Source: Ahniella sp.
GTDB lineage: Bacteria > Pseudomonadota > Gammaproteobacteria > Xanthomonadales > Ahniellaceae
Length of the DNA stretch: 64,000 nt
Direction: 5' to 3'
Assembly: GCA_016712105.1 (NCBI GenBank)
Contig: JADJRU010000002.1
Location: 1 to 64,000, forward strand
Position 1 is the stretch's first letter. Each line of letters opens with the position of its first letter. The notes beneath the pieces were generated by a model that made no database searches, was not told where the DNA came from, and saw only the letters and a program-made list of their open reading frames with translations. The position numbers and the translations under genes are program-made. Positions 40,881 to 52,581 of the stretch are shown piece by piece.

Positions 40881-42216
40881 ATGAGCAAAAATACTTCGGC
40901 ACGGATGGCATTCGCGGTCGGGTCGGCACCGACCCCATGACGCCCGAATTTGCCATGCGATTGGGCTTTGCCGCAGGCAAGGTGCTTGCCAATGACCGCA
41001 GCCGAACCATTCTGATCGGCAAAGACACCCGACGCTCCGGCTACATGCTGGAGGCTGCCATGCAGGCCGGGTTGATCGCAGCCGGTGCCGAAGCTCGGCT
41101 GCTCGGCCCGATTCCGACCCCAGGTGTGGCCTACCTCACGCTTGCCGCCGGTGCCGCTGCCGGTGTGGTCATCAGCGCTTCGCACAATCCGCATTACGAC
41201 AACGGCGTGAAGTTCTTCTCGGCTCAGGGCGAGAAGCCCAGCGACACCGTCGAACATGCCATTGAAGCCGCCCTCGACGAGCCCATGCCGGTCGCCGAAC
41301 CGGCCCTGCTGGGTCGCGCCAGCCGCCAAGCCGACGCCGGCGCGCAATACCTCGAATTTGTCCGCACCACCGTACCCAGCGGGTTCTCGCTCACCGGCCA
41401 GCACATCGTGCTCGATTGTGCCCATGGCGCTGCGTACAAGATCGCACCGGAACTGTTCCTTGAACTGGGTGCACAAGTCAGCACGATCGGCACCAGTCCG
41501 AACGGATTCAACATCAACGACGCCTGCGGCTCCACTCACCCCGATGCGCTGCGTGCAGAAGTTCGTGCACGGCGCGCCACGCTCGGTATTGCATTCGACG
41601 GCGACGGTGATCGGGTTTGCTGGTTGATGCAGCGGGCGAACTCCTGGACGGCGACGACCTGCTGCACATCCTCGCCCGACATTGGCAACAACAGGGCCGC
41701 CTGCGCGGTCCGGTGGTCGGCACCTTGATGACCAACATCGGCCTGGAATTGGCGTTGTCGAAACACGGTATCCCGTTCGAACGCGCAAATGTCGGCGACC
41801 GCTACGTCCACCAACGCCTGAACGATACCGGCGGCGTTCTGGGCGGCGAAGCCTCCGGCCACATCCTTTGTCTGGACCGCAGTGGTACCGGCGACGCCAT
41901 GATCGCCGCATTACAGACCCTGGAAGCCCTTGCCGCGTCGGGTCAGGATGCCCGCCAGTGGCGCGAAGCACTGATTCGTTATCCGCAGAAAACCATCAAC
42001 GTTCGCGTCGAACGCGACGCTCGAGCCGTCCTCACGAAGCCGGAAGTTCTCGCAGCCCAAACCCAAGCCGAAGCCCGACTGTCTGGCCAGGGCCGATTGG
42101 TGTTGCGCGCATCCGGCACTGAGCCCTTGATCCGCATCACGGTCGAAGCCGCTTCATCCGAGTTGGTCGATGAAGTCGCCAAAGCCGTTGCCGAAGCCGT
42201 ATCATCGGCCGCTTGA
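40881..42216 (+). CDS. glmM: Phosphoglucosamine mutase (two frameshifts)
   Basis: Converts glucosamine-6-P to glucosamine-1-P for peptidoglycan and LPS precursors; essential. The N-terminus reads MSK-KYFGTDGIRGRVGTDP if one A is restored in AAAAA at about 40890. The phosphoserine loop SASHNPHYDNGVKFF, the metal loop FDGDGDR and the C-terminal phosphate loop RASGTEPLIRI are intact. A second indel near 41615 (a missing T) joins DGDGDRV to LLVDAAGELLDGDD. Both breaks lie in homopolymers, and because the gene is essential they are almost certainly sequence errors. Confidence 0.92.
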
Positions 42217-42241
42217 CGTCCGCGAAGCCCAGGAGAAACCC

Positions 42242-43183
42242 ATGACTGCACGTGTGCCCACCCTCGATATCCGCCGTTACGACACCGACCGGGCAGCTTT
42301 TGTCGCCGACATCGGTGCGGCGTATCGCGAATATGGTTTCTGTGGCATCAGTGGCCATGGCGTCACGCAGGAACTCGTCGACAACGCCTATCGCGTGTTC
42401 AAGGAATTCTTCGCGCTGCCTGAAGCAGTAAAGATGAAATACCACTTGCCGGGCAGCGGCGGTGCGCGTGGTTATACGGGTTTCATGATCGAGACGGCCA
42501 AAGACTCGAAGTTCCCTGACCTCAAGGAATTCTGGCACTTCGGTCGCGAGATCGAGCGCACCTCGAAATACGCCGATGTGATGCCGGCGAATCTTTGGCC
42601 GACCGAAGTACCCGGTTTCCGCGAATACGGTTATGACCTGTACGAAGCGCTCGACCAGCTCGGTGCCCGCGTGTTGCGTGCCCTGGCCCTGCATATCGAC
42701 CTGCCGGAGAAATTCTTCGACGACAAGATCGATTTCGGCAACTCGATCCTGCGCCCGATCCACTATCCGCCGATCACTCAACCCGACGTGCCGAACGTGC
42801 GCGCCGGCGCGCATGAAGACATCAACTTCATCACGCTGCTTGTCGGCGCCAGCGCCGCCGGCCTCGAGATCCTCGGCAAGGACGGCAGCTGGTTGCCGAT
42901 CACCACCGAAGGCGACACCATCGTCGTCAACATCGGCGACATGCTCCAGCGCCTGACCAATCACGTGTACCCGTCGACCACACACCGTGTCGTCAACCCG
43001 CCAGGTGCCGACGCCCGCAAGCCGCGTTATGCGGTGCCGTTCTTCCTGCACCCGAATCCCGACTTCCTGATCGACGTGCTGCCGAACTGCGTCTCCGAAG
43101 AAAATCCGAGCCGTTATCCCAACGCCATCAGTTCGCACGACTATCTGCTCGAGCGCCTGCGCGAAATCAAGCTCATCAAGTAG
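42242..43183 (+). CDS. Fe(II)-dependent oxygenase, isopenicillin-N-synthase-like 2-oxoglutarate family
   Basis: A 313-residue double-stranded beta-helix oxygenase. The N-terminal DIOX_N region has YREYGFCGISGHGV. The iron triad is H191-E-D193 ... H248 (GAHEDINF, STTHRVVNP). The 2-oxoglutarate Arg is R262 in KPRYAVPFFLHP; the usual partner Ser two residues on is Ala264. Plain family members act on small molecules (flavonoid-like, antibiotic or amino-acid substrates). There is no neighbouring biosynthetic gene to suggest the substrate. It follows glmM by 25 bases, so it may be co-transcribed. Confidence 0.87.
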   Translation: MTARVPTLDIRRYDTDRAAFVADIGAAYREYGFCGISGHGVTQELVDNAYRVFKEFFALPEAVKMKYHLPGSGGARGYTGFMIETAKDSKFPDLKEFWHFGREIERTSKYADVMPANLWPTEVPGFREYGYDLYEALDQLGARVLRALALHIDLPEKFFDDKIDFGNSILRPIHYPPITQPDVPNVRAGAHEDINFITLLVGASAAGLEILGKDGSWLPITTEGDTIVVNIGDMLQRLTNHVYPSTTHRVVNPPGADARKPRYAVPFFLHPNPDFLIDVLPNCVSEENPSRYPNAISSHDYLLERLREIKLIK

Positions 43184-43215
43184 GCTGGGCTGAGCAAAGC
43201 GAAGCCCAGCTTGCG
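43184..43215 (+). repeat. REP-like element, family A (forward arm of an inverted pair)
   Basis: GCTGGGCTGAGCAAAGCGAAGCCCAGCTTGCG, split here as GCTGGGCTGAGC and AAAGCGAAGCCCAGC for reading, begins on the base after the oxygenase TAG. It folds as GCTGGGCT/AGCCCAGC. Its inverted partner is at 43289-43317. Confidence 0.75.
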
Positions 43216-43288
43216 AAAGCACAGCAGGAAACACGGTGTGGGCATGTCATGCAAACATCGCTGTCCGCAATCAAAGCACAAGGCGAGT

Positions 43289-43317
43289 AGCTGGGCTTCG
43301 CTGCGCTCAGAGCCAGC
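43289..43317 (-). repeat. REP-like element, family A (reverse arm)
   Basis: The reverse complement reads GCTGGCTCTGAGCGCAGCG then AAGCCCAGCT, a clear inverted copy of the element at 43184-43215, separated by 73 bases. A REP pair in this arrangement is BIME-like. Confidence 0.72.
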
Positions 43318-43363
43318 CTTCTACCAAAGCGCCAGCAAGCGCCTGCACCAGGCCAACAGGTCC

Positions 43364-45792
43364 ATGGCGATCGCCCGACACCTCCGATCACTGCAGCGCA
43401 CCCCAGCGTTCACGGTATCGGTGATGCTGTCCTGGTGCTCGGCCTCGCATCGGCAGGGTTCATGTTCGCCCTCCTTCATGGCGTGTTGCTGGCGCCCCTG
43501 CCCTATGCCACGCCTGACCGACTGGTCTCGATCGGACTTGAATCCGGATCGTTGCGAATCGCACAACCTCCGGCACTGTTTGCCACCTACCAACACCAGA
43601 CAAGCAAGCTCGACACACTCGGGTACTACCGCATCGGCAATGCCAACATCGGCGCCGAAGGTGCCCGTGATGTCACCGAACGGGTCACGGCGACATGGGT
43701 GACCTCCACCGTGATCCCGATGCTGGGTGTTGCGCCGTTGATGGGACGCCCGTTCACGGCCGACGAGGAACGTCGCAACGAAACCGGCGCCGTAGTGCTC
43801 AGCGAAGCGATCTGGCGATCACAATTTGGCGCACGCCCCGACATGCTTGGCCAGACGCTGATGGTGAACAGTGTGCCACGGGTCGTGATCGCCATCATGC
43901 CGGCACATTTTTCATTTCCAACGGCCGACACCCGTATCTGGTTGCCGGTTCGAACTTCCACGACTGATGTCGTCGGGGATTTTTCGTATACCGGCATTGC
44001 GAGGTTGGCCAACGCCGCCACGACAACCGAGGCACAGACCGAACTGACGTCGCTCTTGCCGAACCTGGCTTCGTCGTTTCCGCGACTTGAATCCGGCGGC
44101 GCCACGATAGATTGGTTACACGACACGCAGCCCAGGGCGTTGGTGCAACCCCTGCTCGAGGACCTGACCGGCAATGTGGCGCGCAGCCTGTGGATGCTGG
44201 GCGCAGCTGGTGCACTGGTGTTGCTGGTGGCTTGGGCGAATGTCGTGAACCTCATGCTGATGCGTGCGGATGCGCGTCAACTGGAATGGTCGGTGCGCGC
44301 CACGCTTGGTGCAGGCCGACTGAGTCGAGGCTCGTTCATCCTGGGCGAATCGGCCGTGCTTGCTGCGGCATCAGGCACTCTGGCGATTGGCTTGGTGTAT
44401 GGCGCCCTTCAGGCATTTCTTCGATTCGGCCCCGCCGACCTGCCTCGTCTCGCCGAGCTCCGGATGAGCGGCACGACCCTTGGCTTCATGATGCTCCTGA
44501 CGATGGCCGGAGTATTCGTGATGACCGCGGTGCCCCTGCTGCGACTGGGCCGAGCCGACTTGGCCAACGCTTTGCGTGACCATACACGGAGCCACTCATC
44601 GAGCCGCGTGCAGCAACAACTGCGCACCGCCATGGTCGTCATTCAGATCGGCATGGCGCTTTTGGTATCGCTGGGCTCGGTGCTGTTGCTGAGCACCGTC
44701 CATCGGCTCGGCAAGGTTGATCCCGGGTTCGAAACCAAAGGCGTGACGGTCACGTGGACGCTGCTGCCGTTCGCGCGATTTGACGATACCGAAGCCGTAG
44801 CGTTTCATGAGCAGCTGACCGAACGCGTTCGACAATTGCCATTCGTGCAAAGCGCCGGCCTCATTGAGCAGGTGCCTTTGAATGGCAGCGAGCCAATCAT
44901 CCAGAGATTTCGCCTCGATCGGGATGGCCAGACAACCATGCTGGCTTCGGGCATTCTGGATGAAGGTTATTTCCCGACGATGAACATCCCCGTAGTCGCC
45001 GGAAGCACTGTCACGCCGGCGAACCCCCATCATGTGGTGATCAACCAAAGTGCGGCGGCGACCTTGTTTGGTGACGCCCGGGGTATATCGGCCTTGGGCC
45101 GTCAACTGACACCGTTGCCGTCCGGACCCACCTACACGATCGTTGGCGTGGTCGGTGACGTGCGCGACGAATCCCTGGCCAAACCCCAGGCGCCCACCGT
45201 CTACCGTCGGCAATACGCGCCGACTGATCCTGACTCCGAACCCGGCGCACGACGCATGATGGCCCTGCTGATCCGCTCCGATGCGCCGATGGACCTGGTC
45301 ATCCCGGCCACGCGAAAAATCGTCTACGACCTGGATCCCAGCGTCCCGATCTTCAATGTCGACAGTCTTGACCGCATCAAACGTTCATCCACCGCCCGAC
45401 TGACGCTGGTCCTGGCATTGATGACGATTGCCGCCAGCATCACGCTGGCGCTGAGCGCCATCGGCCTCTATGGCGTGATGGCCTACATGGTCGCACTGCG
45501 ATCGCGGGAATTCGGCATGCGGCTTGCGCTGGGCGCGAATCCGACTCGAATTGTCCGCCTGGTTGCGTCACGAGGCCTGCTCGTGACGGCCACGGGCATA
45601 GGCTGCGGTTTGGCGCTCTATGCCCTCGCAGTACCTGCCCTGCACTCGTTCCTGTTCGACGTGACCCCCACCGACCCCCAAACGCTGGCCACTGCAATAG
45701 GTGTGCTCCTGCTCACCGCAACCGCAGCAATCTGGCTGCCGGCAAGAAATGCAGCGAGAATCGATCCAGCGGATGCCATCAGGGCCCCATGA
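43364..45792 (+). CDS. MacB-like/ADOP ABC transporter permease (frameshift near start)
   Basis: About 810 residues with two FtsX-type membrane units and two MacB-type periplasmic core domains (ADOP family). Start MAIARHLRSLQRTPAFTVS at 43364, then one indel near 43425 into VLGLASAGFMFALLHGVLLAPLPY. The second unit ends with SAIGLYGVMAYMVALRSREFGMRLALGA, LHSFLFDVTPTDP and ARNAARIDPADAIRAP, which are hallmark ADOP phrases. No ATPase gene is adjacent. Probable role in lipid, peptide or drug export; substrate unknown. Confidence 0.87.
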
Positions 45793-45796
45793 CCCC

Positions 45797-45917
45797 AACC
45801 CTTCTCCCGCAAGCGGGGGGGGGGGGGAGAAGGTGCGAAGCGGCGGCGAAAGGCCGGATGAGGGAAATCTGGCCCCGAAAGCCATCAGGAGAAGGTGGCC
45901 GAAGGCCGGATGAGGGC
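45797..45917. repeat. Dispersed repeat, family B copies 2 and 3
   Basis: CCCTTCTCCCGCAAGC, a G13 run, GAGAAGGTG and AAAGGCCGGATGAGGG form copy 2. GAGAAGGTGGCCGAAGGCC then GGATGAGGG (45890-45917) is copy 3. The expected form after CAAGC is GGGAGAAGG, so the G13 run at 45815-45827 looks inflated. The pair fills the gap between the permease and amine oxidase genes. Confidence 0.7.
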
Positions 45918-45976
45918 CTGTCTGGCGTCGAGCAGCACGAAGCCCTATCGTTCAAGCGACTCAGCCGAGGCACCCC

Positions 45977-47342
45977 ATGAACCGACGGGAATACTTGCAG
46001 GCCTTGCTCGCGATGATCACTGCGGCCGCCACCGGCCCCGCAGGGGCTTCCGATCGAAAAACCAAGGCCCGCGATCTGAGCGGAACAACGGTCATCGTCA
46101 TCGGCGCCGGGCTCTCCGGCCTGGCTGCCGCCAGAAACCTGCACCGTCGTGGCGCCACAGTCACCGTGCTCGAAGCCCGCGATCGAATCGGTGGCCGCAC
46201 TTGGACCAGCACGTTGTGGCCTGACCTGCCTCTGGACATGGGCGCCAGTTGGATCCACGGCACCACCGGCAATCCACTGACCACGCTGGCCGAAGCGAAC
46301 GACGTGCGGCTTTTGCCCACCAACTACGAACGCAGTCAGGCCTACACCGCACGAGGTAATCGGGTCGGCGCATCCACCGAGCAAGAACTGGCCCGCCTTC
46401 GGGAAGCACTCGAAGACCAATTGGAACTCGCAGCCGATGCCGAGACCGATCAATCGGTTCGTCAGGTGGTCGATGATCTGATCGAAAAGCTCGACGCCGA
46501 TTCCGACACCATCAGACTGCTCGAATTTGTCGTCAACAGCAGCCTTGAGCAGGAGTATGCAGGCAGCGCCGAAAGTTTGTCGTGTTATTGGTTGGACGAT
46601 GACGGCTTCGACGGTCCGGACGCCCTGCTGTCGACCGGCTTCCGGGCAATCATCCGTGACCTGGCGAGTGAACTGAACATTCTGAGGACAGGTCGTTCAA
46701 ACCGTGGATTGGCAAACCACCACTGTGACGGTGAAGACCGCCGATCGACAGTTCAGCGCCGACCACGTCGTCGTGACCTTGCCGCTCGGTGTGCTCAAGT
46801 CGGGACGCGTGCGTTTTAACCCGCCGCTGCCCGCGCAGAAAGTCCAGGCGATCAAACAACTCGGCATGGGCGTCCTCAACAAGCTCTACCTGAGGTTCGA
46901 TGAGGCGTTCTGGCCCGACGATGTGGATTGGCTCGAGTATCTCGGTGATCAACGCGGACAGTGGGCCGAGTGGGTCAGCCTCGCACGCACGATGGGCCAA
47001 CCCGTCTTGCTCGGATTCAACGCAGCGACGTTGGGGCGGGAAATCGAATCCTGGTCAGACCAGAAGATCGTGGCGTCGGCCATGCGCACACTGCGAAACA
47101 TGTTCGGCGCCGACATCCCCGAACCGATGGCGTACCAGATCACGCGTTGGGCATCCGACCCCTTTGCCGGCGGCTCCTATTCCTACTATGCCGTCGGGTC
47201 CAGCCCGGTAATGCGCAACCACCTTGCAGCCCCGCTTGGTCAGCGCGTGCACTTTGCCGGCGAAGCGACGCACCGCGAGTACTTCGGTACGGCACATGGA
47301 GCGTTTCTTTCCGGCGTGAGGGTTGCTCGCGAGATCGAATGA
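45977..47342 (+). CDS. Tat-exported flavin amine oxidase (one frameshift)
   Basis: A monoamine-oxidase-type FAD enzyme of about 455 residues. MNRREYLQALLAMITAA resembles a twin-arginine signal, suggesting export folded with FAD. The Rossmann motif is VIVIGAGLSGLAAARNL; GGRTWTS and DMGASWIHG follow. The C-terminal half has QRVHFAGEATHREYFGTAHGAFLSGVRVA, the FAD-binding end. A single indel near 46690 divides it. Likely oxidises a primary amine or polyamine with release of H2O2 and NH3; substrate not deducible. Confidence 0.88.
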
Positions 47343-47451
47343 TGGGCCCACCTCCGAAACAGCCCTGACCGGACCCCGAGTCACGTTCGTTTTCACATTC
47401 TGATACACGCAGTACGGCATCATCCCGCGCATTCTTGGTACCGGGTGACGC

Positions 47452-50400
47452 ATGAATATGGGACGACGTTTGAGTGGGATTCTGCTGTTGGTGGCCGCAA
47501 GCTGGACAGGATGGGCTGTTGCCCAGCCACGATCCGCGGATCTGGAAGCAACGTCGCTCATCCGGCAAGCCGAGTCGCTCCGCACGAACAAGCTTTCCAG
47601 TTCGATCGACAACCGCAGCGATCTGGCGCGGCGCGAACGCGTGTTTGCCGCCGCACAGGCGCTGGAAGCTTCGATCGATGCGGGGTCCGTGTCACTTTCC
47701 GGCGACCTTCGAAACCGTTTGAGCGTCTCGCTCGAAGCCCTGCAGGACGTGCCCGTCGACGTGTCGCTTCTGAGCACACGTGCGCCGCTCGCGAACGGCA
47801 CCCTCTCGGGCACGGTGTCGGATGCCACCACTGGCTTGCCAGTCACCATCGCCAATGCCGTTCGGGTTCAAGCATGGGATTTCTCTTCGCAGGCATCACC
47901 CACTGGCGCCGGTATCGTCAATAGCGCATTCATCAATGCATCCGGTCAGTACACGTTGACACTGCCGCCAGGCAACTATCACGTACGCACGACGAGCAAC
48001 ACTCAGGGCTTCATCAACCAGGCCTTTGGATTCGGCAACTGTCCCGACAACTTCTACTGTCCACGTTACGTAGGCACGATCGTGACCGTCCCGGATGGCG
48101 GTGCGGTCAACAACATCAACTTCCAGATGCAGCCTGGTGGGCGCATCACTGGCACCGTGACCCGCTCTGACACCAGCGCCCCGCTGGTTTCGTCGTCCGT
48201 TTCAGTGGTGAACGAAAATGGTCAGTTTGCAACCGGCGCCGGAACCGATGCAGCGGGTGTCTACACCACCGGTGGTCTGGTGCCCGGCCGGTATCGCGTT
48301 TACGCCTCACCTCCGGGTTCGTTGCCCGGATTTTTGGGTGAGGTCCATAACAACATTCCTTGCTCCGTCAACGATTGCTTCGGATTCATGCCGGTCGACT
48401 GGATCACCGTCACAGGTACCGGCACCACAACAGGCATCAACTTCTCGCTCGACCCTCTGGCCGGCAGCATCTCGGGCACAGTGACCGAAAGTGGCACGGG
48501 CCTCCCGATCCAGGATGACGGCTCATTCACATTCCTGGTCAATCTGCGCTCGGAAGACCAGAACACCTTCATGTCCGTCGAACTCGGCGCGGGCGGCACC
48601 TACTCATTCACTGGTTTGCGCCCCGGCAACTACATTGTCTCGGCAAGTGTCCCGGGATTCATCGGCAAGATCGTGTCGTCACTGGCCCCAGTCGCCACTT
48701 CGGATTGTGTGTCCGACGCTTGTGATCATCTGACGCAGGGCGCCCGGATTTCGGTGGCGCCTTCCGGCAACGTGACCGGCCTCGACTTCCAACTGGATCG
48801 TGGCGCCCGCGTGTCGGGCACCATCCGCAGTGTCTCAGGGGCATTGCCCATCCAGGGCGCCACCGTGTCGCTGTCCGGACCGGCATTTGCCAGCGGCGTG
48901 ACCGATGCACTCGGCAACTTCACTGTCTCCGGAATTCCGGCGGGTGTCTATTACGTCAACGCCGATGCGCCGGCACTGAATTATGTGCAAACCTGGCTTG
49001 GCGATGTTCCGTGTCGCGGTTTCCACTGTCAGGGCACCGGTACACCGCTGACGGTGACCGCCAATGCCGTGATCTCTGGCTTGCAGATCAATCTGGGGAC
49101 CGGCGGCACCTTGTCGGGCACCATCAGCGACGGCCTGACCGGATTCCCGGCACCACGCCAGACACGTCTTGAGTTGTTCGACACCAGCAACCGATTGATC
49201 GTGCAGTCGATTTCGAACGGCGCCGGCGGATTCAGTTTCGGCGGCCTGGCGCCTGGCGCCTACAAGGCCGTCTTCGCGTCAAGTTCGGTGGTCGGCTGGA
49301 TGGACACCGCCTTCGGAGGTCTGCAGTGTCCGCGCGGGGGGTGTGACCAGTCGCTCTTGCCCAGTGTGTTCGTCACGGCAGGTGCCACGACCAGTGGCAT
49401 CAACGTCACCCTGCCGCGCGGCCCGCGCATCAGCGGCCGCATTCTGGATGCGACAACCGGTCAGCCGATTGTTCCGAAAGCCTGGGGCTCGACCTATTCG
49501 TCGAGCGTGGCCATGAACAACAACCTCAGCAACTATGCTGGTTTTGCGTCCGTCGATCGAGCTGGCAACTATCTGTCGCGAACCGGATTTCCGAATGGCC
49601 CCTACTTCGTGTCCACCTTCCTGCTGCGGAACAACACCCCGATCGGCGGCGGCTACATCGACGAGTTGTTCGACGATCGCGCCTGTCCTTACGGGAGCTG
49701 CGGCCTGACGTCGGGTACGCCGGTCAACGTTGCCGGCACCGACGTGACCGGCATCAACATGAATCTGTCTCCGGGCGGCGGCATGTCGGGTCGCGTGACC
49801 GACGCAGGATCGGGCAATGGGCTTGCGGGCGTGACCGTCCGAGCATTCGACGCCACCAATCGGCTGGTCGCGGTAAGTGCGACCGGCCCGACCGGCAACT
49901 ATCAGATCAGCGGTCTGCCCGCCGGCAACTACTTCCTCACCACCGACAACCCGCTGGGTTATCAGGACGAGCTGTTCAACGGATTCTCCTGTGAACCCTT
50001 CTGCAATCCGTCGACCGGAAGTGCCGTGGTAGTGACAGGTACGACCATCACGGCCAATCGCGACTTTGCGCTGGAGCGTTCGGTGACCATCAGTGGCTTG
50101 GTCACTGAAGGTGTGCCGTTGCCAACGTGCCGGTCGAAATCTACGGACAAATCGGCAACTTCCTGCGAACGACGGTGAGCAATGCGGCGGGTGCGTTCAC
50201 GTTCACCGATCTGGCTCCCGGTCGCTTCTATATCCGGACCCGCAACACGACCGGTCGAGTCGACGATCTGTTCTACAACGCGTCGATGCCCGACAACACG
50301 TCCCCACCAAGCCGGATTGTGTCGGTCTTGCCTGCCAGGTCCGTCGCGGCACACCCGTGATCCTGGCCAGCGGCGGCAGCTTCAACGCAGCCGACCTGCA

Positions 50401-52328
50401 GCTGACTCCACCGGCGGTCATTGAAGGCACCGTCGCACACTGGCTGGCGGAACACCCATGTCAGGTGTGACGCTGCAACTGCTGGACAACCGGGGCGCCG
50501 TGGTGGCGTCGCGCACGACCAGCGCTACGGGCACCTATGTGTTCAGTGGATTGGCTGGCAGCACCTATGCGCTGGTATCGCGCGGAACACCTGGTTTCGT
50601 GGATCTGGCCTGGCCGAATGTGGCGTGTCCACAGTCGTGCAACGGTCTGAACGGCACACCCATTGCCGTGGTGACCGGCGGTTCGGCAACGGGTATCGAC
50701 TTGAGTTTGTCCTCGGGTGGCGAAATCAGCGGCACGGTACGCAACAGTGCGACGAATCTGCCGATTCCGGGTGCCGCGGTGCAGGTCTACAACAGCAGCG
50801 CCATTCCGGTGAACCAGATCGCGACGAATGCGTCCGGCAATTATGCGTTGGGCAACCTTGCTGACGGGTCCTATTACGTGCGGACCCAGAACTCGCTCGG
50901 TTTCGTCAACGAAGTCTTCGTGGACCGGAACTGTGGTGGCTACTGCGACATGCTCGCCGGTGATGCGGTTGCGATCAGCGGCGGCGCGCCAGTCGGCCTG
51001 GTCGACTTCTCGCTGGATGCAGGCGGTTCGATCAGCGGCCGACTGACCAGCGCGGTCAGTGGCGCCGGCATTGCGCTGGCGGAAGTGCAGGCTCTTGATG
51101 TGAACGGTCTGATCGCGAGTCGCACGTCGACGAATGCCACGGGCCAGTTCACGCTGGGTGGCCTGCAGCCAGGCACCTACAAGGTGCGGACCAGCAACAC
51201 CGCCGGCTTCGTGAACCAGATCTACCGGACACCAACCGTGCTGAGCTGCAGTCCTTCGCCTTGCCTGCTGAGCGCCGGAACCGGAATCTCCGTCACTGGC
51301 GCGGTCAGCAACATCGACATGGCACTGAGTCCGGGCGGCACCATTTCGGGTACGGCTGCCGACTTGTTCAACAACCCATTGCCGACCGGCGTCGCGATCC
51401 TGCTCGACAGCAATGGCATTGAAGTGATGAGCGTCACGATCAACAACGGCCTGTTCGAGTTCAACGGTTTGGCGAACGGCAGCTACTACGTGTTGATCCG
51501 CAACAGCTCAGGACTCGTCGATCTGTTGTACCCCAACGCACCCTGCCCGGCCGGCGCCTGCAACATCACCGCATCGGGTACGCCAATCGTGCTCTCGGGC
51601 ACTCGACAGGCCGGTGTCAATTCGGCGTTCGCAAGTGTTGACCTGCGCCTGCCGGAAGGCCGCGAAATCAGCGGTCAGGTCACTCGTGGGGGCTTGCCGT
51701 TTGCGGGCGTCACCGTGTCGATCTACAACACCAGCGGCTCGGTCGTGGCAACGGGCGTAACCGACGCCTTGGGCCGATACGAAACCACCGGCGGCCTGCC
51801 GGCCGGTGCCGGCATTTCGTACTTCGCGGCGACCACCAGTCCTTCGACCCGCGGCGCCGCTGATGGCTCCATCAACGAAGCCTGGAACAACGTGCCATGC
51901 ATGTTGAACTGTGGCGTGGCTCAGGTGGGCACGGCCATTCCGCTGCCGGCTGCCGTGGCGCCTTTGGCGAACATCAACTTCGATCTCGCCGCAGGCGGCG
52001 CCGTTTCCGGTCGTGTGCAGTCGAGTCTGGGGGATGACCTGAGTCTCGTTCGCGTCGAGTTGTACGACGCTGGCGGCAAGTTGGTCGGCACGGCCGACAC
52101 CAACTCCTCGGCAATTACCGGATCGATGGCCTGGCACCGGGAACGTACTTCGCCCGCACCGTGAATGTTCTGGGACTGGAAGACCGACTGTTTGGCGGCG
52201 CACTCTGCGTGAGTGGCTGCAACCCCTTGTCCGGCTCGCCGATCACGGTCAGCGGAACCGCGACGACCAATGCCATCGACTTCTCCCTGTCGATTCCCGT
52301 CGGGCTGTTTGCCAACGGTTTCGAGTAA
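47452..52328 (+). CDS. Large secreted protein of about 14 carboxypeptidase-regulatory-like (Ig-fold) repeats, NGFE tail
   Basis: About 1,620 residues. A signal peptide (MGRRLSGILLLVAASWTGWAVAQ) and a helical region to about residue 110 lead to roughly 14 tandem repeats of about 105 residues. Each starts G-G-x-I-S-G-T-V and contains a PG-x-Y-x-V strand, a GF-x-N-x-x-F segment and a C-x3-C pair, as in CarboxypepD_reg/SdrD-B-like folds. It ends LFANGFE, a tail seen on exported proteins of this order. Indels near 50115, 50305, 50440 and 52115 break the frame. Probably an adhesive or matrix surface protein; exact role unknown. Confidence 0.8.
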
Positions 52329-52347
52329 CGGGCACTGGACTGACGTG

Positions 52348-52375
52348 AAGGCTGGGCTGAATGAAGCCCAGCCTT
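52348..52375 (+). terminator. Terminator-like hairpin, related to REP family A
   Basis: AAGGCTGGGCT-GAATGA-AGCCCAGCCTT is a perfect 11-bp stem, 20 bases past the repeat-protein stop. The GCTGGGCT...AGCCCAGC core matches family A, so a REP may double as terminator. Confidence 0.65.
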
Positions 52376-52383
52376 AGAAGGAG

Positions 52384-52448
52384 GGTCTGAACAAGTCCCT
52401 CCTGGACTTCTTCAGACACGGGACCTCTGAATCATTCAGAGGTTCCCT
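52384..52448. repeat. Two further tandem hairpins
   Basis: GTCTGAACAAGTCC / GGACTTCTTCAGAC (13 of 14 paired) is followed by GGGACCTCTGAA-TCA-TTCAGAGGTTCCC (12-bp stem with one G-T pair). With the hairpin at 52348-52375 they make three stems in 100 bases of the 253-base gap. They could be a miniature mobile element; no open frame is present. Confidence 0.5.
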
Positions 52449-52581
52449 AAGTACCTGCAAGGCGTTCGCTCAGTCTCGCAAGTCTTGCTGTCTGTTCGTC
52501 TTGCCTTCGAGCGAGACGCACTTTCCGCGCGATGAACTCCTGCCGATAGGCCGCAGCGCGCTGCAGCAGATCATGGCGACC

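Noticed and set aside
47452..52328. Tandem repeats considered as a possible CRISPR or satellite array
   Set aside because: The periodicity of about 315 bases is at protein level (Ig-like repeats) and the DNA is strongly diverged between units; no short identical repeats and spacers.
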